A stretch of DNA of 20,656 bases. It comes from a virus. Each line of letters starts with the position of its first letter. Position 1 is the first letter of the stretch. The stretch spans positions 1-20,656 of IMG/VR virus record IMGVR_UViG_3300025379_000096; one strand, written 5' to 3'. This document shows positions 1 to 6,116 of the stretch, piece by piece. Both the position numbers and the translations under genes were made by a program. The notes below the pieces were generated by a model. It was not told the DNA's origin. It searched no databases and saw only the letters and a program-made list of their open reading frames with translations.

Positions 1-605
1 GGAACGTAAGCACCTAAAGATAAACTTCTTGCGTAAGGAGAAAGCATGGAAGCCGTGTCTGTATATTTAACGTCTAATGCTCGTAAGCTATTTACCGCAG
101 TCTTATTGTAATAAGCCGATAACATTGCCGCGGTATCAGAATATTTCATTGCTGAAAAACTTCTTTGATAAGGACTTAGCATTGTAGAAGTATCTGTATA
201 ATTTACTTTTAAAGCTAATTTTGAATCCGTAGAAGTTTTGTTGTAATAATTAGAAAGCATTGACGCAGTGTCCGCGTACTTAACCCTTAAAGCAATTTGT
301 GCTGCTTGATAGCTTGAATCGCTAATTAACGCATTAATATTAGTACGGTAGTTAGAAAGCATCGTAGCAGTATCAGAATATTTAACCCCTAAGAAAGAAC
401 GTAAATAAGGAGATAACATTGCCGCAGTATCGTTGTACTTCATTGCAGTTAAAGCCCTTTGATATGGCAGCAACATTGCCGCAGTATCCGTATAGTTTAC
501 CTTCCTATTTAAAGTCGTAGTGTCAAACGTAGGCAATTTAATAACTACATTTTTCTGTGCTTGAACTAAGCAAGGGAATAATATTAAAAAAAGTATTTTT
601 CTCAT
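1..605 (-). CDS. Repeat-rich exported fibre/adhesin protein, partial at the left edge
   Basis: An open frame starts at ATG 605-603 and runs with no stop to the window edge (201 codons seen; the C-terminus is missing). Residues 1-16 look like a signal peptide: a basic start (MRK), the hydrophobic core ILFLILF and a cleavage site at VQA|Q. From residue 36 the protein carries seven imperfect copies of [VM]-[KN]-Y-x-D-T-[AS]-x-M-L-[SL]-x-Y, beginning at residues 36, 55, 74, 108, 134, 153 and 179. Proteins with KYxDTAxML repeats are familiar from predicted tail fibres of Bacteroidota phages, so a receptor-contacting fibre or surface adhesin is inferred. It follows the 225-residue exported protein by 10 bases and is probably the end of the same message. 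An exported rather than virion-borne role is equally possible. Confidence 0.8.
   Translation of the reverse strand, partial: MRKILFLILFPCLVQAQKNVVIKLPTFDTTTLNRKVNYTDTAAMLLPYQRALTAMKYNDTAAMLSPYLRSFLGVKYSDTATMLSNYRTNINALISDSSYQAAQIALRVKYADTASMLSNYYNKTSTDSKLALKVNYTDTSTMLSPYQRSFSAMKYSDTAAMLSAYYNKTAVNSLRALDVKYTDTASMLSPYARSLSLGAYV
33..500 (-). repeat. Seven KYxDTAxML-encoding repeats
   Basis: Seven 13-codon units lie at 500-462, 443-405, 386-348, 284-246, 206-168, 149-111 and 71-33. Start-to-start spacing is 19, 19, 34, 26, 19 and 26 codons. The DNA of the units is similar but diverged at synonymous sites (for example GATACTGCGGCAATG against GACACGGCTTCCATG), which points to an old, protein-selected repeat rather than a fresh tandem duplication. 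The array may continue beyond the window. Confidence 0.85.
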
Positions 606-615
606 TAGTTATATA

Positions 616-1293
616 TTAAAATCTTTGTGATTCTTCCAACCAAATATAATTTTTCTTTGCCCCTGCATTTGTATTTGAAATAATTATTTGAGTGTTTGGT
701 GTTCCGTAAATAGGTACAACACTAAAATTATTTAAATTAAAAGAAGAATTATTAAATACAAAAGACTGAAACCCATTTAAATCAGTCCAATAAACATTGT
801 AAACATCCCCTACGTTAGTCCAATATTTAATATTATAGATGTGTACTAACCCGTCATTGGGTACTGTATAATTTATTGCCGTAGTCGTATCAGAACCTAT
901 ACCCGTAATAGTTGTTGTATCGTAATACTTCGCTACCGTTCTTGGAAAACTATTATTACTTATAATCCCACTCCCCCCCTGAAAATGTATTGTGTCCACT
1001 TGTAAACCATCAATACTTTTTATTGTTACATAAGTGCTATCCGAAGATTGTTGAATAGTATAGTAAGCCTTGTCGCTGCCGCCTACCTTTTTCCAATAAG
1101 TTTTTGCCCTTACATACAAAGCAGAGTCCGCTCCTATGATTACCACATTAGTATCAGCAGCACTCCAACCTGTAGTATCTCTTGTAGATAGCCCTATACC
1201 ATTGTAGTATCTAACTTTACTACCCGTAATTGGATACTGAGCAGACACAACTCCGCTAATAAATAATAATAATAATAATAAATATTTCTTCAT
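616..1293 (-). CDS. Secreted fibre-tip or adhesin-like protein with signal peptide (225 aa)
   Basis: The start at 1293 (MKKYLLLLLLF...) is preferred over the upstream ATG at 1317 because it directly begins a typical signal peptide and lies one base after the stop of the preceding gene (TAACATG junction). The peptide has a KK n-region, a six-leucine core and cleavage at VSA|Q near residue 18/19. The mature part is rich in Thr, Asn, Tyr, Ser and Asp with little charge, and contains KYYDTTT around residue 120, echoing the KYxDTA repeat of the next gene. Its C-terminal half alternates hydrophobic and polar residues, as in beta-sandwich tip domains. Receptor-binding or adhesin function is inferred from composition and position in the fibre block. 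No enzymatic motif was seen. Confidence 0.75.
   Translation of the reverse strand: MKKYLLLLLLFISGVVSAQYPITGSKVRYYNGIGLSTRDTTGWSAADTNVVIIGADSALYVRAKTYWKKVGGSDKAYYTIQQSSDSTYVTIKSIDGLQVDTIHFQGGSGIISNNSFPRTVAKYYDTTTITGIGSDTTTAINYTVPNDGLVHIYNIKYWTNVGDVYNVYWTDLNGFQSFVFNNSSFNLNNFSVVPIYGTPNTQIIISNTNAGAKKNYIWLEESQRF
1264..1281 (-). repeat. (TTA)6 microsatellite in a signal peptide
   Basis: Six perfect TTA codons encode Leu5-Leu10, the hydrophobic core of the signal peptide of the 225-residue protein. A length change by whole units would keep frame but alter core hydrophobicity. Confidence 0.9.
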
Positions 1294-1294
1294 G

Positions 1295-2137
1295 TTATAC
1301 GTTATATTGAATAGCAACTTCTTCAGTAGCTACCCAAGGATTAGAAACTGGCGTAGTTAATATACCTGTAGTACTATTCCATAACACCTGACTGATTGTA
1401 GGAGTACCAACCTCAATAACCTGGATTGGTGTAGCCCTAAACACAATATTCAATGTCTTACCAATTAACGCAGGTATAGATAATGTTTGTCCCGTTGTTA
1501 CAACAGTTTGGAATGTCCATGAAGTCGTAGGAGCCGTTGAACCTCCTGTATTAGAAGCACCTGTTATAAACCTTAAACCTCTTATCATTATCTCCATTCC
1601 CGTCTGCAATCCTATGTTAGGAGTACCATTCAAGAATGTAATAGTAGCGTTACTATCTGTATAAACTATACTGTATGAGAATTGACTTGTATCAGAAATA
1701 GGTAAGTTAGATTGCGGTAATTCCACACTAACACTATCCTTCATAATATAAGGGTAGTTAAGAATATAAGTTATATCTCCTGCTGATAAGGTACCGCCAC
1801 CTACAGTAAACTGTAAATTGAAAGCTACAATAGATGCTGATGCACCTGTAACTACATTGACAATAGAACCGGCACTACCTACCGTTAAAACGTTTTGTGC
1901 CTGTGCTTTCCACTTGCCTATTAAACTATTAAGGTAATTTCCTGTCTGATTAAATTGAGACGTACTTACATAATAAGGCTCGGCCCAACGCATCGCTTTC
2001 TTAACCAAATAAATTAACCTGCATCTTTGAGTCTCATCTACCCAAGAATAATACTTCTCTTGTTCTAATTCATTCTTAGATAAGTACAAGCTAATATCAG
2101 CCAAATTCAATAATGTATTCGCATCATTAGTAGTCAT
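1295..2137 (-). CDS. Probable tail/fibre-attachment structural protein (280 aa)
   Basis: Not recognised as a named family. The first ~80 residues are helical and charged, with several Trp and Tyr residues (KYYSWVDETQRCRLIYLVKKAMRW), suited to an attachment or oligomerisation domain. From residue ~85 on it is a low-charge, Val/Thr/Gly/Ile-rich beta-type sequence ending in NPWVATEEVAIQYNV. This two-part plan, a helical anchor and a beta-rich outer part, is common in fibre or fibre-adaptor subunits. Its start ATG overlaps the stop of the 179-residue gene (TAATG) and its stop is one base before the next start (TAACATG), so the three are probably translated in a coupled manner. It lacks a signal peptide, unlike the two proteins after it. 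Confidence 0.6.
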   Translation of the reverse strand: MTTNDANTLLNLADISLYLSKNELEQEKYYSWVDETQRCRLIYLVKKAMRWAEPYYVSTSQFNQTGNYLNSLIGKWKAQAQNVLTVGSAGSIVNVVTGASASIVAFNLQFTVGGGTLSAGDITYILNYPYIMKDSVSVELPQSNLPISDTSQFSYSIVYTDSNATITFLNGTPNIGLQTGMEIMIRGLRFITGASNTGGSTAPTTSWTFQTVVTTGQTLSIPALIGKTLNIVFRATPIQVIEVGTPTISQVLWNSTTGILTTPVSNPWVATEEVAIQYNV

Positions 2138-2676
2138 TAGAATCTAAGGTTAGACTGTGATATAATTAATGCAGCCCTGTTTAACGCAGCATCTGCTGAT
2201 AACAAATCCCCATAAGTAGCCGCCTTACTAGCCGCATCCTCTTCTGTTTGTAAAGCACCCCATGAATCATAAAACCCTTCCTGATTAACCCTCATAGGAT
2301 TTGATGCAGCAATCTCACATACACTATATAAAAATTTACTTGTATAACAAATTAATAAAACCAATTGTGTTATATTATAAACAGAACCAGAAACTGGCGC
2401 ATTTGAAACCAAAATTAATTCTACGTTAAGCGCATAGTCTTTATCTATATTAGTAATAGTAATAGAGTCCGCAGGATAAAGCGCAAAACTAAAATCTATA
2501 TAGTCTGTAGTACTTGAAGATGGAAATTTAAACGTAGTGCCATCAGCCTTATATAAATAAAGTCTTCTTGAAGAAAAGGTACTCTTTGCTTCACTAGCGT
2601 AACTACTTGTATCAGTTATTGTTAACTGAGTACAATCCTGTCCCTGAGTTGCCGTAAAGCTGGCTGTAAAGCTCAT
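2137..2676 (-). CDS. Probable virion structural protein, first gene of the fibre block (179 aa)
   Basis: The protein opens with a beta-rich stretch (MSFTASFTATQGQDCTQLTI) followed by DTSSYASEA and SSRRLYLYKADG, a layout I associate with small structural proteins in Bacteroidota phage fibre regions, though I cannot name the family. The middle is hydrophobic and beta-like (residues ~65-120, with LVLLICY); the last 50 residues are helical and Ala-rich. It starts 15 bases downstream of a TATATTTG promoter element and therefore probably leads the fibre transcription unit. The stop overlaps the next start. A tail-to-fibre adaptor or short fibre subunit is inferred from position only. Confidence 0.55.
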   Translation of the reverse strand: MSFTASFTATQGQDCTQLTITDTSSYASEAKSTFSSRRLYLYKADGTTFKFPSSSTTDYIDFSFALYPADSITITNIDKDYALNVELILVSNAPVSGSVYNITQLVLLICYTSKFLYSVCEIAASNPMRVNQEGFYDSWGALQTEEDAASKAATYGDLLSADAALNRAALIISQSNLRF

Positions 2677-2691
2677 ACTGTTTATTTTTTA

Positions 2692-2699
2692 CAAATATA
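2692..2699 (-). promoter_or_regulatory. Bacteroidota-type -7 element (TATATTTG)
   Basis: TATATTTG matches TAnnTTTG, the -7 consensus of the primary sigma factor in Bacteroidota, and lies 15 bases before the ATG of the 179-residue gene. No clear TTG occurs 19 bp upstream, where the end of the 979-residue gene lies, so strength is uncertain. The local string TTATATTTGTA is also found before the 221-residue gene at a near-identical distance (14 bases). Confidence 0.55.
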
Positions 2700-2704
2700 A
2701 TAAA

Positions 2705-5644
2705 TTATCCGCCTAATCTTGAACCTCTCATTGATTTACCTTTCATTCCTCCTGATTTCATTGAACCTGAACTGGGCTTCTTTTCTCCTGATTCTTTACC
2801 AGCTTCTCTCTCTACTTTCTTTTCTGACTTCTTTAATTGCATAGCTTTTTTCTCATTATCTATATGTGGCTTAAACAAATTAGGCAAACTAATATCTATA
2901 CTTCCTCTTAAAAAACTTGTCATAAAATCCATATCATCTTGAGAACCATATTTTGGCTTAAAAGAAAATCCAGAAAAATCTCCAATATTACTTAATATAG
3001 AGTTTGTATTCATTATACCTTGAGCAAAATTAGCACCAACTTGTTTAGGAAAAGATTCCATTGTCCTAACAGTTTGCTGAAATTGAGGATTAAACTTTCC
3101 TGTATTATAATCTCTTAGAGAAGTAATATAGGGGGCCTCACCTAAAACCGCAGTTGACAATAAGTGAATACCTGGAGAGCTTACCATTGGAGTTAAAAAA
3201 GAATTTATCTCATCTTTACTAGCCGCTTCAGCCATTTGTCCACCTGTACCTCCTTGCATATAAGTATCGTAAATAGCGTTTAACCCTAATGCCTTACCAC
3301 CTCTCTCTAATGTTTTGTTAAAAAATCCAAGGTTTACATCTTCCCACTTTCCATTTTTAAAAAGTAATTTTTTCATAGCAGGGCTTTTTTCTGCTAATTC
3401 TTTTTCTTTGTCGTTTAATGGTATTTTTAAAAAGTTTGAGTTTTTATCTTCCCAAGGATAGTTACCTGTATTTACTTTATAAGCTAAAACCCAAGTGCTT
3501 AATAAACCAACTGCCCCTCCGGATAACTGTTGAGCTGCTCTCATTTGTATCTTTCTACCAAGAGTCATTCCAGATGTTGGTAAAGAAGTTGCGCCTACCC
3601 AACCTTTAATACCATTTTTTAAAAATGTAGATGATGCAGTAAAAAACGGAGCTAATCCATTTTTTTTTAATGTTCTTTCCAATTGCCCTTCTGCCCCTTT
3701 TAAATAATTACCTAACTGATAATTAAACTGTCTTCTTTCTTCTGGGGTTGCTTTAGGATTAATTTCTAAACAAATCCTATCCATTAAAACCCTTGCCTTT
3801 AAATCAATACCCTTTCGTCCATATAATACAGGTGAAAGATTTAATAATGATTCTTTTTTAGCTCCTGTAGATTCAGATATTTTTTTAAACCAAGTTACTG
3901 CTCCTGATTTAGGACTAAGTAAACCTATGTTAGCCATTTCTTGAAGATGCTTAATAGCGGCTTCGCTTGTTACATCTTCATTGCAAATATTAAAAATAGA
4001 ACTAATTACTTTTGTTACAGGAGTGTTTCCTATACTTTTTGAAACCCAATTTGTTCCTGGAAATGGAGTTCCGTTTACTATTGCTCCAACAAGGTTTGCA
4101 GTATGTATGGTAGGCTCTACAATACCTTTAAGTGCTAAAGTAGTAACTCCATTCAAAGCCTTTTGGAACATGTTTCTATCCATATCCCCTTCTTGTATTA
4201 TCGGCTTCAATTCTTTATACAGCCATTCAGGCATTAATATTCTTTTAGGTGGAACCATTTTTCCATTAACAAGCATTGCTGTTCCTATAGCCTCTGAACG
4301 AGCAGGATAAGATGTCCCATTAATTACAATAACATCAGAAGCTGTTTCGCTTTGATTTAATTCTTTTATTACTCCTGCATCTGAAAGTGATTTAAAAAAC
4401 GCAGTTTTATTATTTGCTTTAAAAGAATCTGTTATCCTTTTTGATAAATTATTTACAGACAAATCGTAAGCATTAGACAATCCTGTAGCAAAATTATTTG
4501 ACTTGTTTTTTATAGGAGACAATTTTGAAAACCCTAACTTAGAAGAAAAGAATCCGCCTTTTTCATCTAATGGTATTAATGGGAAATAAGTATTCAACTC
4601 TCCCAAATCATTAGACATAAATCCTTCATTAGCCGCGTGGTTATCAGCAATAGGTTTTTCTACAGTCGACTTATATAAATTTAATGCATTCTTTATGTTT
4701 TCATCTTTTGTTATTTCTTCATAACTTCTTCCTCCGCTAAAATCTACCTTAGCAACATTTTCAGATGCCTTTTCAAATGCTGATGATATTAACTCTCTTG
4801 CGTCATCAAAATGGTCGCCCATAATTAAGTTAGAAACATCTTGAGATAAATTAGTCAAAGGAGTTCTTCCTTCTATTTCAGACAACAACTTTGTATATAT
4901 ACCATTAGACAAATTATCTATTAACTCAACATCAGACATCTGCATAACTTTTTTAGACATATCCATCCATCTATTCCTAATCCCATCTAACCTACTTTGA
5001 ACTAATGCTTGTCTTAATTCGCTCCACGCTTTAGGCCCATGTTCTTGAGATATTTTAGAAACAGCTCCTTTTAATATCATTGAAGTTTGAGTAGCTGAAG
5101 ACAAATATTTCATAGCAGCATCTTTTGATGCCTGAGATATTTCTCCTAGCTTAGAAAAGTTTGCTATAAAATAATTTTTAAATGCAGGAATAATATCTGT
5201 ATACCAAGGAGTCTTTCCTTCTGCTTTTTGTCTTTGTGCAACTGTGTTAGATGCTAATTGGTCGAACGCTTTATTAAGATTGTATCTAGTCTTTCCTTCT
5301 TCATACACCTTTTTAACCTCAATCTCATCAGAAGTTGCGCCAAACCTTTCATCAAACTTAACCTTAAAGTCTTCAAAACTTAGCTCTCCTTGGTTTGTAA
5401 TAAATTGCCCTTTTGTATAGTTAGCCCACTTATCAAACTGAATCTCTTCTTTATTTACTTTATTGCTAATGTACTTATAAGCCACTTGTGCATCTGGTAT
5501 ATCTCCATACCTATGAAAAGCTATTTCAGCATAGTCATTTAAGTCTTTATCACTTAACTCTTTTCCTTCCGCTGCAAAGGTTTTTTTAAGTCCTTCAATT
5601 AGGTTAGTCCAAGCAGGTAAGCTTTTATTTGGGCATATAGGCAT
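2705..5644 (-). CDS. Large internal virion (cargo/ejection) protein, putative (979 aa)
   Basis: The start at 5644 (MPICPNKSLPAW) is preferred to the ATG at 5722, which would overlap the 49-residue gene almost entirely; it follows that gene by one base (TAACATG). No enzyme motif was seen. The protein is largely helical and Lys/Asn/Ser-rich. A segment near residues 495-530 (KALNGVTTLALKGIVEPTIH) resembles the helical modules of injected phage 'polyvalent' or internal virion proteins, and residues ~704-723 (QQLSGGAVGLLSTWVLAYKV) could span a membrane. The last ~55 residues are very basic and Gly/Ser-rich (KSGGMKGKSMRGSRLGG), suited to contact with DNA. Together with its place after the other cargo-type genes, this suggests a protein packed in the head or tail and ejected with the genome. 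An outer tail protein cannot be excluded. Confidence 0.55.
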   Translation of the reverse strand: MPICPNKSLPAWTNLIEGLKKTFAAEGKELSDKDLNDYAEIAFHRYGDIPDAQVAYKYISNKVNKEEIQFDKWANYTKGQFITNQGELSFEDFKVKFDERFGATSDEIEVKKVYEEGKTRYNLNKAFDQLASNTVAQRQKAEGKTPWYTDIIPAFKNYFIANFSKLGEISQASKDAAMKYLSSATQTSMILKGAVSKISQEHGPKAWSELRQALVQSRLDGIRNRWMDMSKKVMQMSDVELIDNLSNGIYTKLLSEIEGRTPLTNLSQDVSNLIMGDHFDDARELISSAFEKASENVAKVDFSGGRSYEEITKDENIKNALNLYKSTVEKPIADNHAANEGFMSNDLGELNTYFPLIPLDEKGGFFSSKLGFSKLSPIKNKSNNFATGLSNAYDLSVNNLSKRITDSFKANNKTAFFKSLSDAGVIKELNQSETASDVIVINGTSYPARSEAIGTAMLVNGKMVPPKRILMPEWLYKELKPIIQEGDMDRNMFQKALNGVTTLALKGIVEPTIHTANLVGAIVNGTPFPGTNWVSKSIGNTPVTKVISSIFNICNEDVTSEAAIKHLQEMANIGLLSPKSGAVTWFKKISESTGAKKESLLNLSPVLYGRKGIDLKARVLMDRICLEINPKATPEERRQFNYQLGNYLKGAEGQLERTLKKNGLAPFFTASSTFLKNGIKGWVGATSLPTSGMTLGRKIQMRAAQQLSGGAVGLLSTWVLAYKVNTGNYPWEDKNSNFLKIPLNDKEKELAEKSPAMKKLLFKNGKWEDVNLGFFNKTLERGGKALGLNAIYDTYMQGGTGGQMAEAASKDEINSFLTPMVSSPGIHLLSTAVLGEAPYITSLRDYNTGKFNPQFQQTVRTMESFPKQVGANFAQGIMNTNSILSNIGDFSGFSFKPKYGSQDDMDFMTSFLRGSIDISLPNLFKPHIDNEKKAMQLKKSEKKVEREAGKESGEKKPSSGSMKSGGMKGKSMRGSRLGG

Positions 5645-5645
5645 G

Positions 5646-5795
5646 TTACTTACGTTTAGCGCCAGCAATCGCAATTGCTGCCATCTGTTTTTGACTTCTT
5701 TTCTTTGTACCCTTATGCGCAAGCTCGTGCATATTTTTAGACACAGCCTTGTTTACATCAGCCTTCTTTTCTGATTTAGCTTTAGTTAATGGCAT
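5646..5795 (-). CDS. Lysine-rich mini-protein, DUF6496-like motif (49 aa)
   Basis: Read directly from the sequence: start 5795, stop 5646-5648. It has 12 Lys in 49 residues and no Cys. The second half contains NMHELAHKGTKKRSQKQMAAIAIAGAKRK spread over residues 21-49, in which 'MHE...G...K..KQ.AIAIA.A' resembles the short DUF6496-type proteins found in phages and bacteria; the function of that family is unknown. The start overlaps the preceding stop (TAATG) and the stop is one base before the 979-residue gene, so expression is tied to the virion genes. Possible roles are DNA binding in the capsid or a small scaffold or cargo; none is shown by the sequence. Confidence 0.75.
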   Translation of the reverse strand: MPLTKAKSEKKADVNKAVSKNMHELAHKGTKKRSQKQMAAIAIAGAKRK

Positions 5796-5959
5796 TACTT
5801 CATTTTTTTACTTGTCTTAACATCATCCTTCTTTGCTGATGATTGCTTGCCGTATCTTGCCTCTGTCATACCCTTAACAAAAGCATCTTCTCTTTTTTTT
5901 GACATAGCACCATAAGGTTCTTTTTCAGTTGACTTCTTAACTCTTACTTTCTGTGGCAT
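5795..5959 (-). CDS. Lysine-rich mini-protein (54 aa)
   Basis: Read directly from the sequence: start 5959 (MPQKVRVKKS), stop 5795-5797. It has 14 Lys in 54 residues, no Cys, and a few Asp/Glu. The centre (EPYGAMSKKREDAFVKGMTEARYGK) could form an amphipathic helix; the tail is nearly all Lys, Ser and Asp. The start lies one base after the stop of the 46-residue gene, inside a duplicated junction sequence, and the stop overlaps the next ATG. Family unknown. Conservation of tight spacing on both sides and an intact frame support it as a real gene. Confidence 0.7.
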   Translation of the reverse strand: MPQKVRVKKSTEKEPYGAMSKKREDAFVKGMTEARYGKQSSAKKDDVKTSKKMK

Positions 5960-5974
5960 ATTATTTATTTTTAG
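5956..5974 (-). repeat. Duplicated intercistronic junction, copy 2
   Basis: CTAAAAATAAATAAYATGC occurs here (Y=T) and at 6098-6116 (Y=C), 18 of 19 bases identical. Both copies encode the last codons of one gene (ending NK-stop) and the ATG of the next, which suggests that the boundary was duplicated or kept as an A-rich start signal. Confidence 0.7.
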
Positions 5975-6101
5975 TTTTCTTTAATGTTTCTGCTAAATTT
6001 TTTTCTTTTGCTTTATCAATCATTACACGAAGAACTTCTTTACTTGTTTTCTTTTTAGGAGGATTCATCATAGCCTCTCCTACTTGTTTTTTAACTTGCA
6101 T
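5961..6101 (-). CDS. Lysine-rich mini-protein (46 aa)
   Basis: The start at 6101 (MQVKKQVGEAMMNPPKKK) is chosen because it lies one base after the stop of the ATP-grasp gene (TAACATG); the longer frame to 6167 would run inside that gene. It has 13 Lys in 46 residues and no Cys. Residues 20-46 (SKEVLRVMIDKAKEKNLAET...) look like one amphipathic helix. It is the first of three consecutive small basic genes between the ATP-grasp enzyme and the 979-residue cargo protein. Function unknown. Confidence 0.7.
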   Translation of the reverse strand: MQVKKQVGEAMMNPPKKKTSKEVLRVMIDKAKEKNLAETLKKTKNK

Positions 6102-6116
6102 GTTATTTATTTTTAG
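6098..6116 (-). repeat. Duplicated intercistronic junction, copy 1
   Basis: First copy in transcription order of the 19-base junction sequence, at the end of the ATP-grasp gene and the start of the 46-residue gene. Confidence 0.7.

Noticed and set aside
5663-5680. Inverted repeat CAGCAAT-CGCA-ATTGCTG upstream of the 979-residue gene
   Set aside because: It comes from the codons of the AAIAIAG stretch of the 49-residue protein, has no T-run and is probably incidental.
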